Part shown: positions 1 through 12,713 of the stretch, in pieces
Layout: every line of letters starts with the position of its first letter
Position numbering within the stretch: the first letter of the stretch is position 1
NCBI RefSeq assembly: GCF_024868665.1
Contig: NC_079898.1
Location: forward strand, 7,149,751 to 7,213,750
DNA length: 64,000 nucleotides
DNA from: Triplophysa rosa
Lineage: Eukaryota > Chordata > Actinopteri > Cypriniformes > Nemacheilidae
Reading direction: 5' to 3'
Translations under genes and position numbers: made by a program
The notes under the pieces: model-generated
Databases searched by the model: none
Told to the model about the DNA's origin: nothing
The model's input: the letters and a program-made list of their open reading frames with translations, nothing else

Positions 1-640
1 TACTGCGGTTTTGATTCGTCAAAGGGTCATTTACCACTCCAGTCGAGGTCCAGATTGCAGGTTTGGGCAAGTGACACATCTAGCTCATTTATTGGTAATG
101 CTTTTCTGAGGTGGAAACTCAGATTTCTCAGACGATGAGTTAGCTTAGGGCGGGGGCCGAGAAAGGAGAGATGAAAGATGAAAGGATTGAATACTAGGCG
201 TCATAATAGAGGCTGATTATTTTGTTCTGATTTTGGTGCCTGAAATATTCCGGGCGTCACGCTTTGGCTTTATGCACATACCCACCTTCCCTTATTAAAC
301 GCTCCCTTCATCTGCTGCCTCAGTAAGCATTCATGAGCTTTCAGTGCTCATCCACAGCTGTGCAGCTCTCCACTATTGACTCATTTTAATCTCCTGATCA
401 AAAAATACATTTTTATTGGTTTGTCAGTGTCATTGGCTAATACTGCTGGAGGAGTTCAGATCTTGTTATGTCCCCCTGTGCAGTGGTCCTCAATGCGTAA
501 TGGCAAGTTTTATGTCTTAATCTGATTGCGGTGCTTTCAGGCTTTATGTAGTCAGTCAAAAGCCAGATACCATTAGCCGATCTAAAGGCCTCTCCATCAT
601 GGGCATCTGGTTTTTAGGAGAAGTATAGGAACATTCTTTG
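1..640. other. Non-coding, apparently single-copy DNA
   Basis: No open frame above background and no terminal repeats. The sequence from about 240 to 480 is less AT-biased and has no repeat signature, so it could be a non-coding conserved element or an exon flank of a neighbouring gene. I cannot assign it. Confidence 0.3.
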
Positions 641-2470
641 TAGTGCTGCAACGACGCGTCGACGTGCGTGAAATGCGTCGACGCTTCGTATTATTAACGT
701 TTATCTGCTGTAATAGCAGTTTCTGTTCCCGGGCGTGTGTAAATTAATCAGCAGAACAAGAGAAAGTATTATTCACCTGACAAAAAGCGATCGAGAGCCT
801 CGGACGCAGTAAGTTAGTGAATGGACGGAGGAATTCCCCCTAACGTTACCCCCGGAATGCGATCATCACAGCATGGACACGCAATCACAAACGGAAGGAG
901 AGGGGCATGTAGATGTAGACTTTCATAATAAATTACTTTTTTGTAATTTACTTTTTTGTAATGTAAAACTACGCTTTACATTAATGTTTTACATTAACGC
1001 TATTGTACTAGTGTAAGTTAGTGTATGTGAACCTTTGCAGATTGTGACCCTGCTTAAATTACTCTTAAACTTCAAAAAGGACTGACTATCATGAAACCAC
1101 CAATGCATTTTTTATGTCATTCGATAGCTTTATGCGAGGAATAAACCAATATAGCATAATGAAGAAACTCTGACCTCCGCTGGTGCTGTCTGTCAATCTC
1201 CAGTCAGCATGCGTGTGTATGGTGACGGTCAGGACGCTACTCTTTCCAATATGTTCCAATGTTTTCATTATTCTTCATAATGACAAGATGATAGTCTATG
1301 GTTTTGTTTAAAATGCATTTTGCTAGAGACTGTGAGTTAACGTTACTCGCTGAGTATAGCTTAGCTTATTAGAAGCACTGGAAGCGGTCTGAATATGTTG
1401 CGTCTTCATACGAAATAATTCTTTTTAAACCTCTGATTTAACTGTATACTGTCGGATTGTTAACATGTGTTAAACATGTAACATATCTTCTCTTCTCGTT
1501 GTGTTCTAACTATTATTTACTTTGGGGAGCAAAATGATCCCCGGGACTTCAGAAGGAGTAGGTGCTTTAAGCGCATCATTGTGCGTCCGGGATGCGCATA
1601 ACTGTAAATAATGAAGCGAATGCATTAAGCGCATCATTCTGAGTTCCGGGTGCGCGGGCTCGCTTTAACGCCACTCTGAATTAGAGTCTTTTATTCGAGA
1701 GACTGTTTCTCCTTGGCCTGTATTCCACTGGAAGACCATGAGAATACAGACCAGTGGTCTTGCTTTGCTAAAGCAGGCATGTAATTGATTTCCTCTGCTT
1801 TTTATTGCTCTTGCAGTATTTACTTGGTTGTGGTCAGGCAGCTTTTCAGCTCTAAATAGAGTAAACGGATTAGTTTGCTTTCATCGCTTTTTATTGTAAT
1901 TTTATGCAAATGTAAAAGGTTTAAACCTTTAACACTTCTCATTGTAAGTTATGAGCTTTTGCCTTGCGGGCCTTTATACATAAACTTTATACAACAAAAA
2001 GTTCACATGAGTTCGATTCCAGCTTGTCTCGACAGCTCACTCCCCTTTGAAACACATTTTTGTTATAAAGGAATAGTTTATCATTACACAATCAGTTATT
2101 TCACCTTTATGTGATTTAGAAGAAGGTTTGTACTGCTTTTTCCTATACGTACATGGTTTAATGTGACCATGAAAACTGACTTGGAAACATTAATAAAAGA
2201 GAGTAAAAGTAGTCCATATGATTTGAATGTTGATCTTCAGCGGCTGACAATTTGATGCCGAATGCTTTCTGTGAGGAAAGTGACAATATACAGAAAATAG
2301 CTGCATAAATATATTCAAATGCACAAATGGTGTCACAATATACCGGCATTGACAATAATAATGATATTACAGTTTAGTAAAATGGCTTACACTCTAAAAG
2401 TCATACTTAAAGAGTATATAACATGAGATCATGTAAATCACATTTCATGCAGTGTGTAATGTTGCCGTGT
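641..2470. mobile_element. Probable hAT-like terminus followed by unassigned repeat-like DNA
   Basis: TAGTGCTGCAACGACGCG at 641 resembles the TAGGGCTGCAACGA-type terminus of fish hAT elements and is followed by a short inverted structure (CGTCGACGTGCG ... CGTCGACGC). No matching far end was found, so element length is unknown. The rest of the interval holds only short chance frames. Confidence 0.3.
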
Positions 2471-2951
2471 TTGAAAGTAAGCAGTCTGCCAAGTTGTAAT
2501 CCGAAGGTGAATGAATAACAAAGTTATTGGTTTGGAAAAAAGGAAGTCGACTCTGAATCACGCAAATGAGTCGTCCCTAGTCCGATTTGCGAACCGCCGC
2601 GGATTTACGTCACTACATATAGTCCCCTCCTACGTTTTGCTAGGACTTCCTGCGAAAATGTCACTATTCTCCTCCAAACACTGTAGCTCGTGAGCCTCAT
2701 TCGCGGTAGACCAATCACAGCAGACTAGACCATCTGACCAATCACATCAGACTAGGCTAGCGGAAAGGAGGGGATTAGACAGATGAATCGCGGAACGAAT
2801 CATTTGAGAGTCAGTCAAGAAGTAAGGTAAGAATAACTGCCTATTATTACGAAATAATAGTGTTCTTACACCTTCTATGTACATAAACTTGTTGTTGGAC
2901 ACTCCATAAACCAACTGTAAGCACACTCAGTTTGAAACTTTAAAACACAAT
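2471..2951. other. Repeat-like region with CCAAT boxes, no gene
   Basis: Contains two copies of GACCAATCACA-type CCAAT sequence (about 2710 and 2738) and GAATCATTTGAGAGTCAGTCA-like sequence common in fish repeats. No terminal repeats were recognised. The last five bases (2947-2951, ACAAT) are the target duplication of the LTR that follows. Confidence 0.3.
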
Positions 2952-3326
2952 TGTGATGACGGAGGCGTGACGAGAGCTTTGGGAGGAAGAAGCGAGGCCG
3001 GGACGCGATTGATAATGAGTGTCAGATGGGCGTCATTCCGGCCTCGTATCTCTCACGGAGGAGAGCGGAAGCATAAAATACGGTGAGAGAGGACCGGGCC
3101 CGGACATTAGTTAAGTTTTGTTTAAGTTTTTTATGTTCGTGTGGCCGGCAGTCGTCCGTGAGGGGCTGCTGGCCTGTTACTTTTGTGTTTATGTTTGTGT
3201 GGCCGGCAGTCGACCGTGAGGTGGCTGCCGGCCTTTTTACTGCTGGATTATTGTTTATTTATTTTGATTAAAGTCTTTTGATTGTTCGCCGGTTCCTGCC
3301 TCCTTCCTTCCGTTTTATTTGCTACA
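2952..3326 (+). mobile_element. Solo LTR of an LTR retrotransposon
   Basis: The 375-bp segment starts TGTGATGACGG and ends TTTGCTACA (TGT...ACA), and is flanked on both sides by ACAAT (2947-2951 and 3327-3331), a perfect 5-bp duplication. Inside are a TATA-like CATAAAATA near 3073, a two-copy GTGTGGCCGGCAGTCG tandem repeat (about 3139 and 3199) and ATTAAAG near 3267 followed by TTGATTGTTCGCCGG. No internal genes adjoin it, so it is a solo LTR left by recombination. The orientation follows the order TATA then polyadenylation signal. Confidence 0.8.
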
Positions 3327-3331
3327 ACAAT

Positions 3332-4130
3332 TTTTACAAAACTTTGCAAAAAAGCTTTTAATTAACTTTATTGTTTTTAGCTATTTAAAAAAGTATAATA
3401 ACTGTGATTATTGATATTATATTAATACTATGCATTTGATAATATTGTAAATAATCCAGTGCCAGTATCTGGTTGATACGTCAACATGCAGTGTGCATGT
3501 CTATATGAAGAGCATTTTTAACAATCATGTTTTTTATTGTGCATTCCAATTAATATAAATCAAACTGAAGTTGCTAGGCAATTGTTTTGATTAATTAATA
3601 ATAATTTAAAATACAGCTAACTAACACAATAAAAACAAATAATAACACAGCGTTATGTGCTTTGCAAATAAACTCTTCATATTTTTTATTTATTTATTTC
3701 AATAGAGATTGTGAATTTGTGAATTATTCTGGCTATTTTAATTGTGTGGTAGTAATATTATGTCAGCCCTAGTACATACATAGTATGTGACATTTTAAAG
3801 ACCTGTTCCTTTTTCAAAAGGCCAGAAATAAATAGTTAATGTCAAGCAAGAAGAACAGTCTTACATTACAGTCTCCATTTTTGATGGAGTGTTGATGGGA
3901 ATTTGCTTGTCACAAACTGCCAAAATACATTGCAGGTAATCTGGATAGCAAATCTGTTTAGACAAGAACGTCCTGGCAGAGACGTGCTGTTTGTCACGAT
4001 CACATATATCTAAGGTCTCTCTTAGTTGTTCTTGCCGTTTTCCCCCAAAACGTCATTGAGTCTTGGCTGGTGGCAGGTGGTTTATGTTTGGTGTGCATTG
4101 TCAGGGGAATATCCAGCTTTCTGCAGACCT
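3332..4130. other. AT-rich non-coding DNA
   Basis: No gene seen. TGTCAGCCCTAGTAC at about 3758 resembles a reversed hAT terminus, but no partner end or target duplication could be matched. Confidence 0.3.
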
Positions 4131-4580
4131 GTCCCTCACATCCATTAATCAAGACACTTTCCCCTGATAAAACGCACCTTCATTAGCATCTAACCGCTTT
4201 ATGGCAGCATCTCCGTCTCGGCCCCGGGGGAGCACGAGGGGTCGGTGAATCAGTCTCTGTGAATGCAAAGCAGTCAAGCGGACGTTCATTTGAGACACGC
4301 TCCCTCTGTCCCACGGGCTCGGTCGCGTCTTCTGACACTTAATCCCCAGCCCGTGTGATTGGCAGGGAGTTGCGCTGGCACCAATGACGGCCGTGTTTTT
4401 CCATCATCTGCTTTTGTTTCAGGTCATTGATAGCCCTGAGGTTCACATGCTCGGCGGGGGCGGAGTAGCAGGAGGAAGAGGACCGAGACTTGAGATAGAT
4501 TGAGTTTCCTTGGCGACTGGAGGGACACACTTGGGGGCGATGACTCTGGAGAATGCAGCATGCACACTTGAGGTGAGGGG
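4131..4580 (+). other. GC-richer single-copy block, possible 5' exon or conserved non-coding element
   Basis: Less AT-rich than its surroundings, with no repeat signature, and contains a good donor context CTTGAG|GTGAGG at 4571/4572. It could be an untranslated first exon of tjap1 or a regulatory element. Nothing in the sequence decides between these. Confidence 0.2.
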
Positions 4581-6779
4581 CGATGCCAGTGTTTTTGTAA
4601 CTTCCTGTGCGTACGTCTTTAGTGTTGAATGTCGTGGCCGCCTCTACCTGTCTGTGCCGGCTGTCGGTAATTCAGGAGGCTATAATTTCCTTGGAAATTA
4701 TAAATCCTACTTTATCTCCAGCTCTGTAAAGGAACTTCTGTTAAGTGGTCATATTTTTGTTCTTGTCTGTTCTTAGGGTATTATGGCTGGCGAGCTTGCA
4801 AATTAGGAGTAAAACAAAGTGTTTACAAAGTGCTTTACAGAAGAAATTATATATAGCAAATTTTTGGTCATATTTAAAAAGCCACATTTAAAATCTATGA
4901 ATTCAATGCTTTGGATAACAACAAATGAAGTTTTAGTGGCTGTATATAGTTTGTACAGGGACCCAAAGCCGTGTAGTTCATCACTTTTCAACTATGTACA
5001 TGTTTCACTAACATTTGACCTGCAGACTTATCTGTTTAATTTTAAATAAAAAACAGAGTATATCTACTGTTTTATCATTTCAAATTAGGGACTCCAGACT
5101 GAAAATCTGGTCAAAAATCTGAGCAAAAGTCTTGTAGTGTATTCCAGCCATAAGGTGTATTCATACATTTGACATGTCATATTTAACTTAACAGTCTGTA
5201 CGACCTCTCTCGAGCTCCCAATGCGGCTTTTGTTTTAATCAGTTGTGTTGCTGTTTCCATTACCGCCGTATTTAAAGAGTATAGAGCGTCTTGTTCACGC
5301 GCTCCTTTGTTTTCATATCAGAGTGGGCGGTTTGGTTTGCGGCTTTGACACCAGCCGATTACTATTCCGAAATTGCTTTATTCATCAAGAAAACACAGTA
5401 TAACTCCTCGAGTCTTTTCACTAGCCGCTGTCCGCCCCATGTGTGCGACTGTGCTCGCGCGAGCCCTGCTTTTGACACACAGCACAGGGCAGCGCTAACA
5501 GAGAATATTAATGTCATTCATTTTTATGTAAACAAATGCATATATAAACACAATGGAGATATATTGCATCACCAAAAACTACTGACGTTAAATTTATATT
5601 CTGTGCTATAAGTCGATAAATTGACTATCGCGACAGGCCTAACTGTTTCCCATTCATTCATAATTTGTCCGGCCATTGTTGCTAAATTTGCATCTCTTTC
5701 ACTAGATTTAGTGACTTTTCCGACCCCTTTAGTGGCTTTTGTTCAGAAGACGCGTATAACAACAAACCTACCGTCTTTTTGGATAAACCGTTCATTCAGT
5801 GGGAAAATGTCATCAGTATTGCCGGGCTTGCGCGAGGTCTCGCTTTCCTGGTGCAGGAAACGCGTCTGTGAGTGAGCGGCAGACGTCAGGGAGAAGCCAA
5901 AGACGCTAAATGGAAAGCCTACAAACTTTAGTCAAAAAAGCATAACGGTTAATGCTAATGCCCTGGCTTAAAGTAAATCATGACTTTACTTTTGCGTTTG
6001 TGGTGGGAAATATCCCACTTCGAGGTGTCTTGAAAGCAGTATTAAAACTATGTGATGGCGACACGAATATGTTAATTAACGTGACGTCATCAAGCGTCAC
6101 AGTTTCATAAAATCCTAGCGTAAACACTGAACTTAGGATCAAAAAACAGTCCATTGTTTATATGTAAAGGTTCACATGCATGTATGTGGCATTAGAAAAA
6201 GATTATCAGCATATAGGGGGATTTTCTAATGTGATTATACCATTGCTTCATTGTCCTTAAATCATAAATGAGTGGGAGAGAAAACTGAATCTGAACTTCT
6301 TCTACATAGACCTGCTGTAATGAGCAAAGTAATTACATTTACCTGCCTCAGGATCATGCAAAATAAAATAAAAAATTTGGTAGCTCAGATATATGAACCA
6401 TTGCTGTCTATGTGTTAAATTATTCATTTCAGGTCAGAACAAAAGTGAACATGGGCCAGTGGAGCTCAATGCTGCTCAGCTCAGGTGCTTGTTAATAATG
6501 AAGGATCAACCCTCTCTAACCCTCTGTGGACATTTTCTTTTCTTGTTACATGTTTTATTCTTGTCTGTAGGTTTGCCTTTTGAAAGGCTGTAAAAGTAAA
6601 CGGGTTGTGTAACTCTGTGATCTCTCTCTCTTTTCTTGGTGTATGAGGGCTGTGTTAGTGTTCACACATCACTTCATCTGTGACTCTGATAAATGTTCAT
6701 GTTGATCATCTTGTGAGCTTACCCTTCCAGATGCTGTTTTGTGTGATCATGGTTTTGTGCCATTCAGAATTGACTTACA
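4581..6779. other. Non-coding DNA with a likely hAT-type repeat end
   Basis: No supported gene. Around 5606-5642 the sequence ATTGACTATCGCGACAGGCCTAA resembles a reversed fish hAT end, so about 5330-5642 is probably transposon-derived. The 106-aa frame at 5291-5611 lies in it and has no recognisable motif. Confidence 0.3.
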
Positions 6780-6787
6780 GTACATCC

Positions 6788-7253
6788 TAGGGATGTAACG
6801 ATTCACTCAGCTCACGATGCGATGCGATTCACGATTCTGATCTCACGATGCGATTTATTCACGATTTACTCACGATTTATTTAAAAAAAAATGAGTTGAA
6901 ACAAATTAGAAATGAACAACTTCCCTTGCATTATTTCTTAAATGCTTTACGTTTCTTTGCATAATAAATGCAATTTAATGTTTTATTTCAAATAACAAAA
7001 GTAAACTGCGATTTTATAACAAATTAATAATAGAAAAAGTCTCTTTAATATAAACAAACTAATACTGTCTGTGCTTTTCTTGGATTTTTTTGCATTTAAG
7101 AAATATCAGCATCCACGTTTAGGTTTGCAGTGAAAATAGCGGCCCCTGCTGTTCAAAGAATGTATTGCGATTCAGTTCAAGCCTCAACCGAATTGAATCG
7201 TCACTTATTATAACCGATTTTCAACCGGCTCACGGTGAATCGTTACATCCCTA
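6788..7253. mobile_element. Non-autonomous hAT element (466 bp)
   Basis: Ends TAGGGATGTAACGATTCAC and GTGAATCGTTACATCCCTA form near-perfect terminal inverted repeats. Both flanks carry GTACATCC (6780-6787 and 7254-7261), a perfect 8-bp duplication diagnostic of hAT. The interior is AT-rich with no transposase frame. Confidence 0.9.
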
Positions 7254-7261
7254 GTACATCC

Positions 7262-9248
7262 CAATTGTTACAGTACATCCCAGTTCAGTGTGAGTATTTA
7301 ATTGGAATTTAGCTATCGAAAGAAAAGAACAACCTTAACTGGAATGAATTTGGTTCAAATGCATATGGACATTTAAATCGTAGAGTTTGACTAAATCATG
7401 AACCCAGATAGACGGGTACATCTGTAAGATGTCTGCTAAACATCTGGAGATCTGGAAAACATCTGCTTTGTAGAAACATCTGATATACGTCAGTTTTACA
7501 TACATTCTAAATCATGATCATCTTACAGACATCTTTTAGACATCTGACAGGAAACGTCTCACAGACGTATTGCGGAACTAAATTCAGTAAACGCTCCTAG
7601 TAGGGCTGATAGACATCACGATGATGAGCCAGCAACAGTGATAAAACCTCACAGTGATAAAACCTCACACTGTAAAGATCAGAATAGCCTGACCTTTTAA
7701 CTGTGGAGCCCACGCTGTATAATATATATATAGTTATAATATATATATAATATATAGTTTGCGCAACTCGTGTTGTATAATGAAGATGCGCCTCACTTTT
7801 TGGGCCCTATTGTACACCCGGCGCAACGCGGGTGTACAATAACGCGGGTGTACAATAACGACTTTTGCTCAAATTTTTGTCTTTGCTCACTTTGCGCAGA
7901 TCCACCTGACTTTATAACTGTAGAAGGAAGACAATGTCTGCGCAACCCGCGTTGTATAAAGACGACGCATGTCTGCGCAGCTCTCATGTCTCATTTACCA
8001 TTACAGTACAAAATACAACACAACAGTACATAACATTACAATAACAATAAATTTTATAACAAATATTATTATTTCCTGAGATATGGAGATTTTCCACCAG
8101 TATAACACATTGGGTGTGTCAGGGCCTTTTAAAGGCTGTCTTGTTCGCAAAATCATTCCTGTGCACTGAAACGTTTGTTCCCCAAAAAATCCCAAACCAG
8201 TGAGCATCGATGCGCCCTCTTTTTCCTTACCGGAAATCACATGACATTTTTGGAAGCCGAAAATGGCACAAGCCAAATCAATAAACTTAATGAAACGCAG
8301 GGAACACAATCTACTTAACAGTTATATTTAACATGACCAGATTTGTACACGGATATGTAAGAGAATAATTAAAGTGTTGCTCTTATGTACTTCATAGAGC
8401 ATTTAAAAAATAAAGCCAGAGAGATGTCGGTTTTGCCTGTCGTTGATAAATACCAGCTGTAACAGTATCACAATGTGCTTACGCAGTCACGTCACAGAAA
8501 AATAAGTGAACAGTGTCCCAATGTGAAGTGAGCCAGGGTTCTTACTAGTGCCAGAACCCAAGTACTCGATATACAGATTCACGACCTCGGGAGCTAGGGA
8601 GCTGATTGAGACGCAGCCATTGCCTACCCTAGCTTAGACACTACGATGAATAATCAAGATCATAAACAAAGATTTTAACTGGGTTTTTATTTGCCCATTA
8701 TGTCTCATAACAACTTTAAAGACTATTAACTAGATTTATAATGCTGAGTTAAGATGCAATCCATAGATGTTACGTTAAAAACAACCCAGAGGATTTCTTC
8801 AAAGCCGTTAGATGCAAGAACTATTTTATAGACATTTTTATTGACTTATCGGTCTTGTTACAGACAAAGGTTAACTCAAACGTACATGAACAAACAGTCA
8901 GAAATGTTTATTTCTCTGCATTAACAATATCTAGCATAGTACAATAGGAAATACAAAATGACATGAACTCTACCAAAAGACAATTGAGTAACCTGTAGTT
9001 CTACAGGTAGAATATAGGTCTTGCAACACCAAGGTCATGGGTTTGATTTCGAATGTAAATGTAAACCAATGTCAAGTCTAATGTTAATCCAGTTATTAAT
9101 AATTATTTTATTGAAGCATAAGGACGTAAATATAGATACAAATAAACATCACGGATACGAAGATACTAGTTTCCATTTGGTGTACTTGAGGGAGCAGCTG
9201 CAGGGCATTTATGACAAGAAAAGATGCATTTATCCTGTGCAAAAAGAC
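7262..9248. other. Non-coding DNA with short repeat motifs
   Basis: No gene. About 7405-7570 has repeated GACATCT/AGATGTCT motifs in both orientations, a known style of fish repeat. About 7770-7990 has repeated GCGCAAC(T/G)CG(T/G)GTTGTA-like units. About 7725-7760 is AT microsatellite. Confidence 0.3.
8985..9065 (+). mobile_element. Degenerate tRNA-derived SINE head
   Basis: Contains GGTCATGGGTTTGATTTCG, which resembles a decayed RNA polymerase III B box, about 40 bases after CTGTAGTTCTACAGGTAGA (A-box position). This is the layout of tRNA-related fish SINE heads. It is decayed, and no tail was identified. Confidence 0.45.
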
Positions 9249-9256
9249 ATGCGTAG

Positions 9257-9843
9257 TAGGGATGGGCATTTGAAGAGAAAATCATATTGAAATTCTCTGG
9301 GAATTATTAGAAAATCGCAGCCCTCCACCGCATACACGCATATAGGCTGCTCGCACACGTCTTGGGTGCACACACTTAAACAGAGAGAGACCATTCACGC
9401 TTTCCATCTGTATGATGACAAACTGTTTAATTCATTAGGTAATAAACTATCTTAACTCAAGCCATATAGTAATTGTAGGATAACGTGCTGAAGCATGTTA
9501 ATATAATAAACATAACCAAATGGCGGAACATATTACGAACAGCCGGAATGATGGCACTTACAGTATCAGCTGATCGGAAGCATATCTTTAGCGATCAATT
9601 TAGTGATGAGTGCCGTTGTTTGCTCTGCACGTCTATCAGTAAACTTAGTTGATCTGATGAAACCAGCCGATTGCCGCTGACCTGTGGATGCTTTGCCCTC
9701 ACATGAATGTCACCACCGCATCAACACGGAAAACACGGGGAATTGTTTTAGTTCTTTATTTTTCGACGACAATCGCCCACACTATTCGATGTTCGATAAT
9801 TAAGTCAACTAATAGAATATTCTAAAATTGTGACTCATCCCTA
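9257..9843. mobile_element. Non-autonomous hAT element (587 bp)
   Basis: Starts TAGGGATGGGCATT and ends GTGACTCATCCCTA. Flanked by ATGCGTAG (9249-9256) and ATACGTAG (9844-9851), an 8-bp duplication with one mismatch. No transposase frame. Confidence 0.8.
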
Positions 9844-9851
9844 ATACGTAG

Positions 9852-11008
9852 AAGCTTCCATATAAGTTTAAATGGCAAAGACAAACTTCTTGGATTGTTT
9901 AATTTAAACAAAGTGTGTTTGCACAGGAATATCAAGCCCAGGACTAAGGTTTATAATTTTAAAGCACAGCAATAGAAAACAAAGCATGTTGACAACAACA
10001 AAAGTTTATGAGCTATCTGGTGCGCGTTTTATTTGCACTGAGCAAAATCCCTTTTTTCATTTCTTTTGGCATGTAGTATGAAGACTTCTTTATGCAATTT
10101 GACGATGAGCCAACTAAACTCACCAACGATTTGCACTCCCTCGCTTTTACCGGCAAATTGAGATGCGTCCGGATCAGTTTTGGAATTGGATCAGATTCCC
10201 TGAAATCCAATTCTGTTGGAATCACAAGGTGCCTAAGGATTCCAGCCAGTTGGCTTAGGTGTTTATTGACTTTGTTAGAGACGTGTGTTAGCATTCATGG
10301 TGGATTCTAGATTCAGGAGAAAGCTAATAAAATATGTGGCGCAGATTGAACATGGCTGGTGAATAGAAAAGAACAGGTGGAGGAGATCATGGTAGAATAT
10401 TCTGCTGGGATATATATGATTGATTCACCTCCTTTGATAGTCACTAGGCATGCAGGAGGCAGTGGGCCAAGTATCTGTATCCAACAACATCTGTTGTCCA
10501 ATTTCCACATTCCAAGAAAAGTGCTTTGCGCCCTCAAAGATATGACAAACATTAAGGACTTGGGTCAGTCTGAACATAGGTTCAATCACCTCGTGACATC
10601 ATTTACACCAGTCAGCTGGAAGGTGGGCTGAAGGCGATACATTTTGAATGAGCTCTCACACCTGTTAAATATTCAAAACGCTGATTGTCAACTTTGCAAG
10701 AGCATCAGTGTTTTTTCCGTTTGACTGGCTGGTGGTGGGTGTCACTCTGCAGTATATAGGGCTTGACTCAGATAACTGACATACACACTGAATATGTACC
10801 CAGAGTGTTTCCATTGGCTTAAAGAATGGGTACTCTTTAGCGCCTGGTTACAATTTCGACAAAATTAGTACATTATAGTTTGACCATTAATGCCTTTTAT
10901 TTAGATGAGCACCGATATATTGGCCGATGAAAGCAATTTTCACACCATCGTCAATCAACTGATAGTTTAAAAACAGCTGAGGATCAGGAGGGATGTATCC
11001 TGTCATGC
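9852..11008. other. Non-coding DNA, partly repeat
   Basis: No gene; the overlapping frames on both strands around 10013-10631 have no recognisable motif. About 10905-10990 (GCACCGATATATTGGCCGATG) is a decayed fragment of the same hAT family as the element that follows. Confidence 0.35.
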
Positions 11009-11016
11009 CTTTTTAT

Positions 11017-11264
11017 TAGAGATGCACCGATATATCGGCCAATAATCGGTATCAGTTGATAAAAGCAATTTTTCACACCACCATCAGCAATTATCAGGGC
11101 CGATATAACCTGTCAGTAAAAAGTGAACAGGAAAATGCAACGACTTTGTGCTCTGTATATATGAAATGTAAAAAAAAACATTACCAGTTTGATGTTCAGT
11201 TCGGCATTAGTATCAACAGCTATAATCGGTATCGGGGGAGAAATTTTGTATCAGTGCATCTCCA
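11017..11264. mobile_element. Short hAT MITE (248 bp)
   Basis: TAGAGATGCACCGATATATC at the left and TATCAGTGCATCTCCA at the right are inverted repeats of the TAGAGATGCACCGAT hAT group. The target duplication is no longer clear. Confidence 0.65.
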
Positions 11265-11286
11265 CTGTACTTGATATGTTTTGTGA

Positions 11287-12713
11287 TAGTGTTGTCACGG
11301 TACCAAAATTTCAGTAATCGGTACCAATACCAGTAAAATTCCACGGTTCTCGGTACCAATTTCGGTACCAAAGCAAAACACCAGTACATTAATAAATTAC
11401 GGGGGCTGTTGAATGCTTCATTCTGATTGGCTGACGAACGTTCGACGGGTGTGCATTATTTTTCAGTTAAACGCACACCTATGAAGGTGTTCCAGGTCTG
11501 CTGACCGCATTACAGTTCCATATCACTTCGCCAAGTTTAGCCTACTGTCCGCCAGTGAATATGTATCTAACAACAGACAAAGTGACTGGCAAATTCCATT
11601 GTCTGAGAAGAAATAACTATTAATATTTATGGACAGCATGAACATTTGAACAACAATGGCGAGAGCACTGTACAGGACTGTTCAGATGAAAAACTAAAGC
11701 ATATATCAAAGGTAACGGCAAACTACATGACACAATCAGCGGGTTAAAGATAAAACACGAAGCACAAAAATAACAACAACAACATGTTAAATTCGTCTGT
11801 GGAATGGGTAAACGGGACTTAAAACACACAGCAGGAAGCTTTCTATGCCACTGCGAGAACCGCAGCTGATGCAGAAACCTCCGTGTCACTTTTTTCTCTT
11901 AATACTTTTCTTATACGACAGGGGTGTTAAATACGACGAAAACAAATCAAATATAGATACTTGTCTTTTCACTCTCAGTGAAGCAAACGCGTGTGCACGT
12001 GCACTGTCTGTCTTCCTCTCGCTCTCGGAAAACTGCATATGCAGCTCAAGCAACGCCTTCAGATGAGATGCGTAAGAAATTAGTCCTACCAGCAAGAGCA
12101 TTCCGGGACAAATACCATACAAATGTCTTGAGATAAAACATCGTAACAACGTCTTGTGGTATCGGAACAACGTCTTGTGGTGTTGTGACCGTGGTATAAG
12201 CGGAATAATTGACTCCGGTCCGTTCAATTATCGAAAGTTAATGCACACCCGAGGTGTAACGGCCACTCCGCTTCGCGTCGTGGCCGCATTACCACCTCGG
12301 GGTGTGCATTAACTTTCGATAATTGAACGGCCCGTCGTCAATTATTCCTTACATAATTGATACAACATTCGTAATGTAAACGCGAACAGAATTTGAAACT
12401 TACCGCTTGAACTTGTTCAAATAAATCCGGATGCTTCCTCATTTCACCACAAAACTCTTTTTCTTCGTGATATGACTTGAATCTGAAGTATTTCTGCGCG
12501 CATCTCTTGTGGATCAGAGCCGCGCTTATCCGCTCATCACATCTTATTGCGTCTATGAAAAGTTTCCGACTGACAACCTGTCAGACAGAGCATCAGTACC
12601 CGGTTGACCCGGTACGTCGGTACTACCGGGTCTTGTGAAAATTAGGTACCGACAACTTTTTTATTTTTAGGTACCGACTTGGACCCGAAGTACCGGTACT
12701 TTTGACAACACTA
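11287..12713. mobile_element. hAT-like element with internal palindrome (1427 bp)
   Basis: Terminal TAGTGTTGTCACGGTAC is matched by a right end whose reverse complement begins TAGTGTTGTCAAAAGTACC. GGTACC-rich subterminal sequence occurs at both ends. No clear 8-bp duplication remains. The centre carries a long hairpin, listed separately. No transposase frame. Confidence 0.65.
12202..12348. repeat. Long near-perfect inverted repeat (about 147 bp)
   Basis: Left arm from GGAATAATTGAC, right arm ending GTCAATTATTCC. The arms continue inward through CGTTCAATTATCGAAAGTTA and its complement and GCACACCCCGAGGTG-type sequence, to a loop near 12275. As DNA or RNA it would fold into a strong hairpin. 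It may be a separate fold-back element inside the hAT. Confidence 0.75.

Noticed and set aside
641..3770. One large hAT from TAGTGCTGCAACG to GTCAGCCCTA
   Set aside because: The ends match poorly and flanking 8-mers (ATTCTTTG, GTACATAC) do not agree.
8985..9065. Functional tRNA gene
   Set aside because: Only decayed A- and B-box positions are visible; no cloverleaf, so it is treated as a SINE head.
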